Source: Macropodus opercularis (lineage: Eukaryota; Chordata; Actinopteri; Anabantiformes; Osphronemidae). Taken from it: DNA of 64,000 nt. Location of the stretch: positions 15,565,001-15,629,000 of the forward strand of contig JAUCMP010000028.1 of the NCBI GenBank assembly GCA_030770545.1, in the 5' to 3' direction. This document shows, piece after piece, positions 48,251 through 61,100 of this stretch (position 1 is the first letter of the stretch; every line of letters begins with the position of its first letter). The translations under genes and the position numbers were made by a program. The notes under the pieces were generated by a model. The model made no database searches and was not told the origin of the DNA. It was given only the letters and a program-made list of their open reading frames with translations.

Positions 48251-49869
48251 TCCTATCATGTGTGTTTTGTTTCACAGCGTCAAACATATGTCACCATTTT
48301 TGCAAGTACACTTCAGCCAAACTATCACAACCGGTCGTCTTTAGTTCCAAACTTATAGTTCTGACAGCTGAGTACACATGGACCGTGGAAGGTATATGAA
48401 GTCTAGATTGGCTCTGCAGCAGATGGCGGGCTGTCAACACGATGGGTAAAAAAACACGGACCTGGAGAGACGGCAAACAAACAGTCTGTGGGAAATTGCT
48501 GGGACTGGGTTAGCTTGACTTTGCAATCTCTGGCTGGCCCCATCTGTGTGATTAGAGTAAACCCTGCAGGCTGAACTTCGCGTCTCCACAGCCGTCATAT
48601 CTGGAGATTTGGAAATCAAATAGATTATTGTCCACCTAGGTGTAATTAATGGTAGGAGTGTATTGGTTGGACGGTTGGAGCTGAGCTAACACCGTTAACT
48701 TGCAGTGATGAGGTGGGTTCACCTCACTTTCAAACCCAAACTGGGCTGACTGGTTATTTCCTGAAGCACAGCGTTCACAGGTTCTACTCTAGCTGTCGTT
48801 TGATGACGTGGTTTAAAGCTAAGCCGTTGTCCATGTAATAACCGTCTCATTTAATTAGGCTTCTCTCGGCTACAGAGCTCTTTGCTGTGTGACTTCATTC
48901 ATTGCGTTATTTTAATAATAATTCTTTATTTCGATGAAACCAGACATTTGGGATTAAAGACTGGAGCAGCTGACGGTAACCTAACGATCAGGAACGTCAC
49001 CATTGTTTGGTTTCTTTATTGGACTGATTAGTTCTCAGTCGGCTTGTATTTAAATGTATCCATGTGGTTTAAATGTGTTTGACCTGTTTTAATGAGTTAG
49101 TTGTAGACCACATGCTAAAGGATGAGTCTGCACTCTAACGGCTAATTCACATCCTGTTTCGCTTATGGCCTTTTACTTCACGCATTAAATATATGAATCC
49201 CCAGTGACTCCGAACGTTCGGGCTTTTTCTCCAGTGGCCCGTCGAGTGAAAAGTGATTTCAGCGTTGAAATTTGGTAACAAGCACTGAACTCTGGATCTG
49301 TAATAATTGATCGGCCTCCCTGTGTCATTGTGAGTCTTCTGCTTTCACTGCCCTCACCTTCTGCTGCAGACAGAGGCAAAATCAATAAGGGCAAAGATGA
49401 AAACATCCCTGACTCTTTCTACTCAGCCGACATGAAAACTCCGTCCACTGGATTCCTGTGGGCCGCTCACATCTCGATTTCAAAGTCAGTTCCCAGTCAG
49501 GAATTCATTCATTCATCCGCCTAAAAGACTTCAAGTCAGAATATCTCTTGCGTATAGTATCTGACAAGACTAATAATAATATAGTTATTTTAGGTTGGAT
49601 TTTGACAATGACGTACTCACAAACTCTCTCTATTCCACTGATCTGACGAAATGATGCACAAGGACGCGGATCGGGAGGAACCAGATGATGAACCTACCAC
49701 TGTGATGCTTTTCTTCACCCACCTTGTGTGACTTGTTACAGGCTATATGCCTAAAATATGAATCCATTCCTTTACTGTGGTTAACAGAGCAGGCGGATAC
49801 TCTCACATTCTGTGAAATCCTCCTGATTTCACTTTTGTGGAGCTTTGCTGTTGGGTTCAGGTCCCGGCA
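48251..49869. other. Noncoding spacer between rnpc3 and amylase relic
   Basis: No coding exon, RNA gene or recognisable repeat seen. If amylase exons 1-2 once lay here, they are not recognisable by eye. Confidence 0.6.
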
Positions 49870-50024
49870 CAAGGCGTTATCAATCACGTGTGCTCGTCTG
49901 GTGCGACCTGCAGCTCGTACGTCAACGCCAGCTCCCATCTGTGCCCAAGTCTTCCCGCCATCTCAACGATGACAAATATGCCACCCGCAGAGGAAATATT
50001 GAGAGTTACCAGGACATTTATCAG
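49870..50024 (+). pseudogene. Pancreatic alpha-amylase exon relic, frameshifted
   Basis: One frame reads GVINHVCSSGATCSSYVNA (amylase conserved VINHMC and the TSSxCGSY region). After a shift near 49931, another frame reads LPSVPKSSRHLNDDK, then GNIESYQDIYQ, matching the amylase FPSVPYS...DFNDxKC...GNIENYxDxYQV segment. The DDKC cysteine is Tyr here. The relic ends at caggtaacg. The parent enzyme hydrolyses internal alpha-1,4 glucan bonds; this copy cannot. Location just 3' of rnpc3 on the same strand is where tetrapods keep their amylase genes. Confidence 0.82.
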
Positions 50025-53000
50025 GTAACGTTTGAGCAATTTGAAAGATAACCTTTTGTAAGTGGACGCAGATAAAGATGCATGTTGTGACTTCTCCTCT
50101 GCACCGACTCCATCTCTGTTTAATACTGTAGCTACCAAGAAGTAATATCAGGATAATTTGTAACTGCTCCTGGGTTCAAGCAGGTGTTCAGCCAGAGAAG
50201 GATGGAGCCTGTGGAATGGCTTCACGCTGTGAGGACACGTGGCCTGTTTTCCTGGTCACTGTACAATTCAAGCTTGGATTCTGTTTCTGTACTTATTCAA
50301 ACTGACTGCGTTGTTTACTCATAATCTTTTTAATAGCAGAGAGCGCATCAGAGTGCTTCAGGCAATAAACTATCTCCAGACACTTCCACTGACGACTACT
50401 TCTTGAATTTGCCGCTGGGCTTCTGTGCAATATTTTCATGCTTTTGTTTTTTGGCCTGGCGCAGAGTAACTTTCTGTTTCTACTGGATCTGAATTTTAAT
50501 GCTTCCTCAAGCAGGTGTGAAGAACTGCCTCAGTCAGTCAGTCAGTTCATTCCCCTTGTCGCTGAGCTGCTTCGGCTGCTGGTGTGTTGATACGACGCTG
50601 GTGTATCAGAAATCAGGCACATTTCGTACATATGGAAAACAATAAGTAGTTTTTCTTCACGAACATATGCATCACCTTTTAGTAAAAGCAGGAGGACGAT
50701 GCTGACGAGGTGGCAGGAGGTCTGATCATGGCTACGTCAGTGGGATTTGACTGGAGGTGGGCAGAGGTGACCATCTGACTGGCCTCTCAGTGGTAGACGC
50801 CTGGCTTGGGATTATTTTCAGCATCATTATAAATCCCATATATATAAACCCCATCACACATTCTCACGCCATTTCATTATTTGCAGACATCATGAAACCA
50901 GTGTTGTTTTAAAGACTTAATGAGATGTGATTTGACAACATTCATAATGTTGATCAAAAATTCTTTCTGTTCACATTTGTTTGTAATTTGGCTCAGGCAG
51001 AGAATGAATTCAGTCGCTTGATGTCTGAGCCAGAAACACATGCAAGCAGCTAATGGATGTTGTTTTCTGCTCGCTGTTCAACATGCAGCGTAATGGACTT
51101 TATTTATCGCGTATAAATCTGTTTGAATTCTTTAAAAGGCAATTAAAGCCAACATCACAGGTTTTCTACTGAAAACATCTTTCATGCTGATCATGGTGTC
51201 AGCTCCTCCAACATTCAGCACTAATCACCTATTATAGCAAATGGAGTAGAAGGAAGATGCCGTGAAAGGAAGCACTTGTTTTTGGGATAATAAGCCCAAC
51301 ACGATCAGAACCAGACTCTTCACTCGAGAGTCTGAGACAACACAGTTACTCAATTCAGTGAAAAGATCTTTAAACGCTTTTGTTTCAAGAATAATTCACA
51401 GATTAGGTGAGTGGCAGCTTGTTGTTGGTGGGAACTGATCTGTGGGGTGACGGTAGAGCTGACAGTGAACCAGCATTACCACGGGTTGACCTGGAGAAAT
51501 GGAAGCTGTAGCATCTCGCATCATAACAACACAAATCTGAATCTGACGGAGTCCTGGTTCCGCTGCTGTATTTAGATGGTGGCCTTGGGTTTTTTTGGCT
51601 CCAGTCTAAAATGTCCGCGCTGTGTGTAAACTAGCAAAGATAAGACAAAGTAATCAAGGCAAAGGACCAGCAGGGAAGCAGCTGACCAGCATCTGCTGAA
51701 GGCTTTTCTCGGAGCAGATTGCTAAGCACAAGGACACTGAACATGTGCAGCCTGTAGTTTCCATTGCACATTGAAACTTTTCTATAGCTTTCAGCTTTTC
51801 GTCTCGTCTCCTCCTTCGACTGTGCATATGTCATCTCTTCTTTGTGTCTTCATTCCTCCAGCACGGGATGTAATATTCCTCAATTTGCCATCTGTCTCTA
51901 CCCCCACAGCCTTCATGGCTGCTCTCTCTGTTTACCCTCACTGGTGTAAACACAAACCAACACGACCAAGATGCACAGTTTGAAACGCCCGTGTTGGTCT
52001 CTGCGACTTCAGCTTCGATTAGTCGCACCATCAAAGGGTCAGTCGTGGATTCAGCTCGTGTTGGAGCTTCTGGCTGAGGGAATATCTGTTGCATAGGAAG
52101 TTCCGTAGGAGCTTTAGATTTTATTTATCACAATCGTTTTTAACTTAAGTAGGAGTTGAAAGATGAATGCGTTTCTGACTTTATATTGTACAGTACATAT
52201 AAACTACTGACATCTGTCCGTCACTCGCTTTTCTTTCAGGGCAACTGCATTGTGCCCCCTGACTGAACTAGCAGATAATAGGAAGACACGCGGTGCTTAG
52301 TCAACTCCAAGTCCTTCCGAGAGCAAACGTGTCATTTCTAAGGTATGCTTATTCATTATGAACATGCTGATGGCTTGACCATGCATATTTGATACTCTTA
52401 AAGCTTGCAAGTTTTATGAAGTTGTCCAAATGAGTAGCATTTAAAACTGAAGCGAAGTAATGTGCTTGAATAATTTATCTATAATGTCTTTGATGAGAAA
52501 TACGACCAAGGTCATCAGTCTGACTCGCGACAGGAAGTTTACTTATTAATCCTAATTGCATATTTACCTTCTTTACATTAGCAGCCGTATGGATGGAGTT
52601 TATTTAGTGGATGTGGAGTTCAGCCAATGTCCCACATTCCACAGACAGCTACTGCCCCAGGTGATGCGGCAGGGCAGCTATCCTTCAGTCCCGCGAAGCC
52701 TGACTCAGTGTGTAAAGGTTCACCCTGCATTGCTGTAAAGTGCGAGGCGCCTTCTCTCTTTCCTGACATTAAACCATTGCTCTGCTCGCCGCTGTCCGAC
52801 TCGGCTGAGTCGCCAGCTAAATCTCAGCCTCATCTTGTCCGCCGTAACCTTGTTTATTCCCAACAGTGGCATTAGCAAAGCTGTAAAAGTATTTATGGGG
52901 GTGCAAATGTGGGACAGCCAATCTAAGGTAAATCTATAAATCCTGCCTGTTGATTTCTCAGGGCCAGGAGGTGCGGGCCGGTGATCAGTAGGGCTAGGAA

Positions 53001-53620
53001 GAATTCCCTGGGTGACTCTATGTGACTAACGTGCGGAGCCTAGCAGCATGCCAAGCAGCACTACGGCCACTCTGTTGTGCTTTTAATGTGGCGGGGCTGG
53101 CCTTCGCCTCTCAGGCCTGCCTATCTATCTACCACGAGCTGGCATCATTAGCTAAGGACCAACAGGGACCTGACTCAGCGGCTGGTTCTCGTGGTTCGCA
53201 GTTTGCACCGCGTCCTTGGTTTGGTTTGGGTCTTTACATTATAAGCTTGGGCAGCGATTGTGCAAATTGTTCAGAAAGCAGTTCCTTCACTTTCAATATG
53301 GAGCTGATGCGATTACCCGACACATCAGCGGCTACGAGAGATTCCCGGCTCCAGAAAGGAGCAGTGTTGACTTTCTGAACTTTTATCCGTCTGATCCTGA
53401 GCTGCTACATTCTTCCACCTAGTTGTGTTGAAGGCCATGCTCACATCATAGGCTGCGAGAGTTTGTTACACTTCATTACATCTGTTCTGTTCTTCTTATG
53501 CTGTTGGTTCACATTCTCTGTTTGTCTGTTTGCTCCACTGTGAGTCACGTCTGCAGTGAAAGCTGAGCTGTGTGTCAGCAATGTCATTCGGGTTGAGGCC
53601 TTGAAACATGATGTGACTGG
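50025..53620. other. Noncoding DNA, no feature recognised
   Basis: Only short open frames without splice-site or family support. No further amylase exons are recognisable by eye. Confidence 0.55.
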
Positions 53621-53623
53621 ATC

Positions 53624-53772
53624 TTAACCCTCGCGCTACCTTCAAGGGGTCAAAATGAAAACAGGAGGCTCAAAGCTCTAAAACCCCACAAGGGTTGGAT
53701 CAAACAGCCGCAGACAGACGATAAACGACAACACGCTTCATCTGGATGAACGGTTGGATGATCATAGACCAA
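53624..53772. mobile_element. MITE-like repeat fragment, copy B
   Basis: Starts TTAACCCTCGCGCTACC then ggggtcaaaatga, a TTAA-flanked CCC end typical of teleost piggyBac-like nonautonomous repeats, followed by the core shared with copy A (41989-42060). The opposite end is not found nearby, so it is probably truncated. Confidence 0.5.
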
Positions 53773-56700
53773 AGAACTCGCTTTAGACTTGAAAGCAGCT
53801 ACGGTTGGGGACGTTTACGATGAAGTTGACTCCATTTGTGCACAGCATAGAAGCAGCTCCACCGTTTGGTTCTGACCCGAGGTTCTATGAGGATCTAAGA
53901 GCTCTACTGGGTTCTCCTGGTTCTTGGTCAGTCAGTCACAGGTTGTCAGTCCATCGCTGTACATACAGTAGATTGAGAGACGAGCTGCCGTAGGTTGGGG
54001 TGAAGCACTAGACGCATTCGACTGTATGAATCACCAGATAGACGTCATCACACATGTTCACACTTACGCTGCACATTAATCCTCTTCGGCACCTTTAAGT
54101 CGAAGGCCGCAGCTCTTCAACTTCAGCTGAACTCGTCTCTTCTTTTAACCTTGTGCTCTTCTCAGTGTCGTGCAGGAAAGCAGCTTCCATCTGTAATAAG
54201 ATTTGCAGAGAGTATAGCAAGGTGATATGTCTTGGGAGCTCGTTCCTCAATATTGGCAAGGAAATCGATGTGGTGAGTAAACCTACCTGCACAGTTTGCA
54301 ATCAGTGGCTCGGCCGAGAGCAATCATTGAATTGAAATAATCCTGAAAGGTTTTCTCGCCGTGGCAAAGTTAATAACGAAAGAGTCATTCAGAGCGACAC
54401 CTTGAATTACATATTAATCTCTCTATCAAGAATAATTACCAGCGACCTTGTAGAGGGAGTCTCGCTGCTTGATCATCTGGAGTCGTCGCAACATTCAACA
54501 GGTGCCTCGGCTCCACAGCGTGCGCTCTGTGACGCGCCGCTCTTAATTGTCTGCACTCAGGAAGTAGTCCGTGGTTTACATTGCTCCCGCCTACACCCAC
54601 TCATTCCCATGGCATCTCTTTGTGATTCTGCACTATTCTCATGGTTTTGATAGACAGTCACTAATTAGCTGTGAATATTAGCTGTGTGCAGCTCTGGAAA
54701 TTCTCCTCTAATTCTTCTTAATGAGAGTCAGGTCATTCGTTAATACCACTCAGTGCCTCACGCGCTCACGCGCATCGAGCTTTCACACAGAACATCCAGC
54801 TTTGGGTTTTTTCATCATTAGGAGCGTGGTAGCGTGGGGAGGAACTGTTGAGCCACTGTTCTTCTCCGTAAAAGCCTGGTCTGACAGCTGGGTCAGGCCG
54901 TTGTCAGGGCCTCAATCACGAGCTTTATTAGAGCGCAAATAGAGCCGGGTTTGGCGGAATTACAAGCTCTTCCTTTCTGCCTCTCCGAGGGCAATTGCGA
55001 TTCATTTTGCAATGCTGAAAAGCAAACAGCCACCTGGTGGTTTCTCAGAGGCTCCGTTTTGTGAAGACCTTAAGCTGCTGTTTGCCTCTGTCTGATATCA
55101 TTCATCACAGAAGCTGCTTTATTTACTCACGTGATTGTATGTTTCACCAGCAGATGTTATTATTTACTGTTCTCACATATTTATCTCAAATAAATCAATT
55201 TTAATTAGATTTCTGTGACTTTTGACTTCTTACTTGTCACCTATCCATCTATTATCTTGCTGCTTTTCCTGCTGCAGTAACCAACCCCAGCCTTCTTTCA
55301 GCTGTTCGACTTGAACGTAGCACTTCGCTGCCCAGCCTGCTGTGGGGGTCTGTGCTAACCTCTTCTACCTACAGATGTGGGTGGGGATGCACCGCAGCCT
55401 GTGTAAAACTTCAGTAAGAACATTTATCAAAAACGTGCGTCGATATATTAATGATAGTACAGTTTGGTCTGGCTTCATTGAAGCGATCAGACCGTACACA
55501 CACATAATGAAACACGTTTACACTGCGTTTGCCCTGCCGTCGGCTAAGTAGAGGTGCGTTCCCTTGGGATTTTCTACCTCCAGGCGTCGCGAAGTCACTG
55601 CCACGTCTGCAGGTAACTGCAGCCTACGGCGCCACTGGCTCGTACGGGACCAGACCCGCTGCATGACAGGATCGACCTTGTTTACGTGACAGATGTTTTG
55701 ATGATTACAACATTAATGACCACGGAGAACTACCAAACGGAGGATCAAGGACTTGTAGCCTGCTGTTGTGACCGCTGTGTGGAGGCATGCACGCGTGGGG
55801 GGCTCGTTACAGGGGGCTTCCTGCTGTAGGTCCCGGTGAGATGTGCAATAATGACCTGTCAGAAATGCAGGCCTCTGAAAACAGCCATAATCCACAGAGG
55901 ATATCTGACTAAATGGATCCTAACAGGAGCCAAGCCAACCCTCGGAGACCCCTGAAAAGCATAATCTGTTCCACTGGCCTCTTATCAAAGCTGACAGAAA
56001 AAAAACACACTAAAATAGGACGTGCTTGGCTGGAGGAGGCTGATTTGTGCTGTAGATGAGCCATCTGATAGGAGAGCTGAAGCATTTTTGCATCTTCTGT
56101 CTGATGCTGTTTAAACTCAGCTACGTTGTTCTGGATGGAGGTTGGACGAAGCCTCTCTATGTCCCGGACATGGCAGCGTGTTTAGAGGTGCTGCAGTGTC
56201 TCCACGGATGGAGCCACGCGTCACTTTTCACGGTTACTTTCAGGTTTATGGCTTAACAAAGGTGGCAGGTGACAGATTCAAAGTAAATCTGCAAGAATCA
56301 GCACATGGAACTAGATCAGGCCCAGCCTTCAACCCTCAGACGAGCTACACGTTCATCTCAGGGGGAAACGCGTGTAATCGAACGTTCTGTGTAATCACTG
56401 ATGTGCTACATTTGAAGACTATGCTTCAAAATAACCAACCTTGTCTCAGTCACTGTCACTGGGATGGTTGATGAAACAGATTTGAATCATTTGGTTAATT
56501 GAGGTTTGCTTATCTTCAGTTTACTTTAATAAACAAGTCGCATCCTGACATCAATGAAACTGTAAAGGAACCTGTAGCGTGGAAACGGAGAAGCACACGC
56601 TGCCGTTCACCTTAACAGGTCTCATACGTGCTGAAATAACACTGTGCTTCAGCTGCTTTTAGCATAAACTTCCACAGCGTTATTCAGCAGCTTTGTCATT

Positions 56701-56968
56701 ATTTACAAACCCTGAAACCAGTCACATGTTATAAAATTCAAAATGTTCTCTGAACTATGTCATGTCATACTTTCCTGATTCCTGAAACTATCCGACCACT
56801 AAAACAAATCAACTTGGTGCTGATAACAAATTGATGTAAATGCTTTGTCCATTTACTTTTACTTATTCATACAATTTAGTCTAAACATATTAAGGTATTA
56901 AATTGTACAGTATATGGGGCAACTTCACTGCCAGCTGAAGAACTGAGGAAATGTCACGTTGATATTTG
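53773..56968. other. Noncoding DNA, no feature recognised
   Basis: AT- and GC-mixed sequence with only short unsupported open frames, up to the retrotransposon LTR boundary. Confidence 0.55.
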
Positions 56969-58016
56969 TGTAGCCCGTCTACCAGATCTAATAGTAGATG
57001 GGGCCCTGAGTTCTGAATTTTTCACATATATATTTCTATATTACTGTTATTTCGAATTTTATCTTTTAGTCAAGGGTGCTTTTAGCAATTATCCTTTTCC
57101 TTACCAACCCTAAGAGTAATTCATTACCTATAATAATAACTCTAATACTTTATATAACAAAATAATAAGTACTCCTTTAATTATTAAGACAAAAATAACA
57201 AACAACAAACTTAAACATTCAGGAGTCAATCGTGTCAAACAAAATGTCTTTCGTGTCAGTGTCACCAAACCGTTGCAGGCCTGAATCGTTGCACGTGCAC
57301 GTGGAGCCAGTACGTAGCGGGCCGTCCACTCCAGTGAGAGCAATGAACAAAACAAAAGTTCTACCTTCCCACACTCCGTCCTCGAGCAGGGTCCACAACT
57401 GAGCTGGTGCCGATATCGCTGGCGTCCTACCTCGACCGCCTGAGAGAAGCGTGTCCTGCTGGGTTAGCTGGCTGCCTCCGTCTCCAGGTGCCGTTACCGC
57501 TCCTCGCTTAGCTAACGAGCAGCACCTGCGATAGTCTGATGCCGAACGTCGTGTTGAAGTTCGCTTTCTTACCACCACAGGTCCGTAAACTCAGACTATC
57601 ATGCTGACAGTCCAAACTTTACTTTTCTAAAGTTTCTTGGATTAAACACCGAACTTTTCTTAAGTGCATCACTCCTCCTGCACCTTAGCTCTGCTCCTCC
57701 TGTGCTCTTCTCTCCTTCCGGTCTTCCCCTCTCCTTCCGGTTACAAATCAATAAAATAAAACCCTGCACAGTTTGCATATACAGTTAACACTATTCAAGG
57801 TTTGGCTTACAAAACAGAACACATTTATAAACACACATTTAACATCTTTAAACCATGTGTTAAACAGTGTAAAAGAAAATATACATTAACAACTTATTTC
57901 AATAATTAAACACCCATTACCTATGTATGTATTTATCTTATTTAAGCCAATTATCTATTTATACTTTCTTTTACTATTTTCTTCTTATCTATTTATTTAT
58001 TTTCACCTGGGCTACA
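56969..58016 (-). mobile_element. 3' LTR of a Ty3/gypsy retrotransposon (1048 bp)
   Basis: Bounded by the 8-base inverted termini TGTAGCCC (56969-56976) and GGGCTACA (58009-58016), giving TG...CA ends on the element's strand. The inner edge abuts a polypurine tract, as required for a 3' LTR. On the element strand a TATAAA lies at 57829-57824 and an ATTAAA at about 57180, candidates for promoter and polyadenylation signals. The 5' LTR is outside the window, so LTR divergence and target duplication cannot be checked. Confidence 0.8.
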
Positions 58017-58029
58017 CCCTCCCCCTCCT
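58017..58029 (-). other. Polypurine tract
   Basis: On the element strand AGGAGGGGGAGGG directly precedes the TGTAGCCC start of the LTR; this is the plus-strand DNA primer site in reverse transcription. Confidence 0.85.
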
Positions 58030-58100
58030 AAATGTCTGGTGTCCTCATCAGACTTGAAGTCCTACTTAACTGAGTAGCGAGAAGGGTGGCTAACTCTAAT

Positions 58101-61100
58101 CTATGAACTCCCTCCAATCTTAATTACAACACCTCTATGTATAATAGTGATAGGCTGATCTCTGCCTTTTCCTGGCTCATCATATGTTAGTCTAACTACA
58201 GGTTTCACTGTTCTCTTGGGTCGTGAGTTCCTAGGTCTGTCACCTCTGGAAACACAAGGTCTTTCAGTCTCCTCCACAGACTGCATTCCGTTAGTGTCTG
58301 TGTCAGATTCAGGCTCCTCCTGGCCTGAATCACTTTCCTCTTGAGGCCCAGAATTCTGGCCAGACTCCTGCACTTCTTCCGTCTGAGAGTCTGCCTCAAG
58401 ACCATCCTCCTCATGACTGTCACTTGACTGTGAGAAAGGTAGATCCTCTTCTTTCATAGCTGAGGGTTGAATAGCGCTTCTGTGGCTGCGCTCCCTTTCT
58501 CTGAGTCGTGTATGGTATGGCCTATAAAGTCTGCAATAGTCTGAGTCAGAGGACACATCTGACTCTTGGGGTTCCTGCAAGGTTGGCAGAATGTCTGTGG
58601 TGGTCTGCATTTGCCTTCGAGAAGTCCTCTCTCTGGTCTTCAGCACTTTGGGCAAATCATCTTCCCTTTCTGCACTCGGAAGTCGCACAAGGTGTCCTAT
58701 AGGGAGGATGTGATCCCTGTGGATCGTTTTGATGTCACCCCTTCTACCCTCAGGCTTAACCTTATAAACTGGAAGGTTTGGCATCTTTCCCACTACAGTG
58801 TAGGGAACAGGACTCCAGCGGGCCTGTAGTTTGTGTTTCCCTCTAAGTCCCAAGTTTTTCAGCAAAACTCTGTCACCAACTTCTAGTGACTGAAAGCCAA
58901 CTCTTTTGTCATAAGATCTCTTATTTCTGTGATGAGACTTATCTGCTGCTTCAGAGGCTAGTTGGTAGGCTCTGCGCAAATCCTCCTTTAACTTTGCCAC
59001 ATATCCTGAATGGCTCTCTCCATTCCCATCTGAAGATGTACCAAAACACACATCTACAGGAAGTCTGGCCTCCCTACCAAACATCAGAAAATAGGGGGAA
59101 TACCCTGTAGCATCACATCTAGTACTGTTGTAAGCATTTACTAAATAACCTACATGCTGACTCCACTGACGTTTCTTTTCCTGACTCAAAGTCCCTAACA
59201 TAGAGAGTAAAGTCCGATTAAACCTCTCTGGTTGAGGATCACCTTGCGGGTGATAAGGAGTAGTCCGGGACTTCCTGACTCCCAGCATCCTCAAAAGATT
59301 GCCAATAAGACAACTCTCAAAGTCTCTACCCTGGTCAGAATGAATCCTAGCAGGTAGGCCATAATGAACAAAGTACTTGTCAACCAATACTTTTGCTACA
59401 GTGTGAGCCTTCTGGTTCTTTGTTGGGAAAGCTTGTGCATAACGTGTAAAGTGGTCAGTGACCACTAGTACATTACTCATGCCTTTAGAGTCAGGTTCTA
59501 CTGAAAGAAAGTCAATACATACTAGGTCCATAGGCCCAGCACTTGTAATCTGATGTAAAGGAGCTACTTTTTGACAAGGCGACTTACGTGTGACGCAGGC
59601 CCCACAGTTCTTTACATGCTGCTCAGCATCCTTTGACATCTTGGGCCAGAAGAATCTACTTCTCAGTAGGTCAGTTGTTCTCTCAATACCAAGGTGTCCT
59701 AAGTCATCGTGTAAGGACTTCAGCACAACTTCTCTAAACTCCTTCGGTAAAACCAGTTGTGTAGCCTCTTCACCTGATGGTCGTTTACTCACACGATGAA
59801 GCAGACCATCCTTCAGGATCAAACGGTCCGCCTCTCGCTTTAGCTGCAAGAATTCGGGATCATTTAGGTTAACTTCCGACCATGCTTGCTGCTCCACCGC
59901 TTTGATAGCAGGTCCAATCACCGCATCCGCTCTCTGAGCGTTTCTGAGTTCCACGGTGGACAGATGCTCCAATGACTTCAATTGTAGCCGCATAGGAAAA
60001 GCATAAAGATCTGGAATACAATCAGGAGATGCTCCCAGCTGATCCACATACCTCAATGTGTTGTCACCAGATCTGGGAATACAGACTTGCTGACAGATGG
60101 ACTTTACTCCGTCCTTCGGTATTGTCTCCCACGCTGTGATGTCATCAGCATCTGGAAAGTTTCTAGAGAGAAGGTCAGCGTCTATGTTGTGTTTGCCTGG
60201 CCTGTACCGTATGTCAAATTCATAGGTGGACAGAGCGGCAAGCCACCTGTGTCCCACGGCATTGAGCTTCGCAGTGCTCAGTACATATGTCAAAGGGTTG
60301 TTGTCTGTGCGCACTGTGAACCGAGCCCCGTACAGGTAATCGTGAAACTTGTCAACTACCGCCCACTTAAGAGATAAAAACTCCAGCTGGTGTATGGGGT
60401 AACGTTTTTCAGACTGGCTCAGCTTTCGACTAGCAAATGCCACTGGTCGTAGGCCCTCAGGATACTCCTGGTAGAGAACTGCTCCTAATCCTTTTAGGCT
60501 AGCATCCACATGTAGAACATAGGGCCTCTCAGGATCTGCAAAAGCTAGTACAGGGGCATGAGTCAAACAGTAAATTATCTGGTGAAAAGCATCAGTACAA
60601 TACTGGTCCCATCTGTCCCCAAAGGGCTCTGACTCACTCAGGTATTTCTTAGTAGGATCCTTAGCATTTTTCCTGTTCTTTTGAGTTGGGGCGTAGCCTT
60701 TGGTTAGTTCAGTTAATGGCCTGACAATGGCAGCATAGTTGGCTATAAACCTCCGGTAGTACCCACAAAACCCTAGAAAGGATCTCAGTGTTTTCAGGTT
60801 GGTAGGCAGTGTCCAGTGGGTCACTGCTTCAATCTTTTCTTGATCAGGTGAAACGCCCTCTGCTGACACTATGTGTCCCAGATATTTCACTTTGGACTGA
60901 CAAAACTGACACTTATCAAGGGAGATCTTCAGTCCAGCCTCCTCAAGTCGATCAAGGACTTTAAGAAGTCTCTCTTCGTGTTCTTCCAGCGTTCTCCCAA
61001 AAACAATTAAGTCATCCAAGTACACAAGAACTTGTAGCAAATTCATGTCACCAACGGTCTTTTCCATTAATCTTTGAAATGTAGCCGGGGCTCCTGTTAT

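Noticed and set aside
51831..52094. 87-codon minus-strand open frame with several cysteines
   Set aside because: Cysteine spacing fits no zinc-binding pattern I know and no exon borders are convincing.
52627..52875. 82-codon Ser/Pro-rich plus-strand frame considered as a downstream amylase or other exon
   Set aside because: No similarity to amylase segments and no matching splice phases.
57219..57578. 119-codon minus-strand open frame inside the LTR
   Set aside because: Lies wholly inside the 1048-bp LTR and resembles no env or accessory protein; probably chance.
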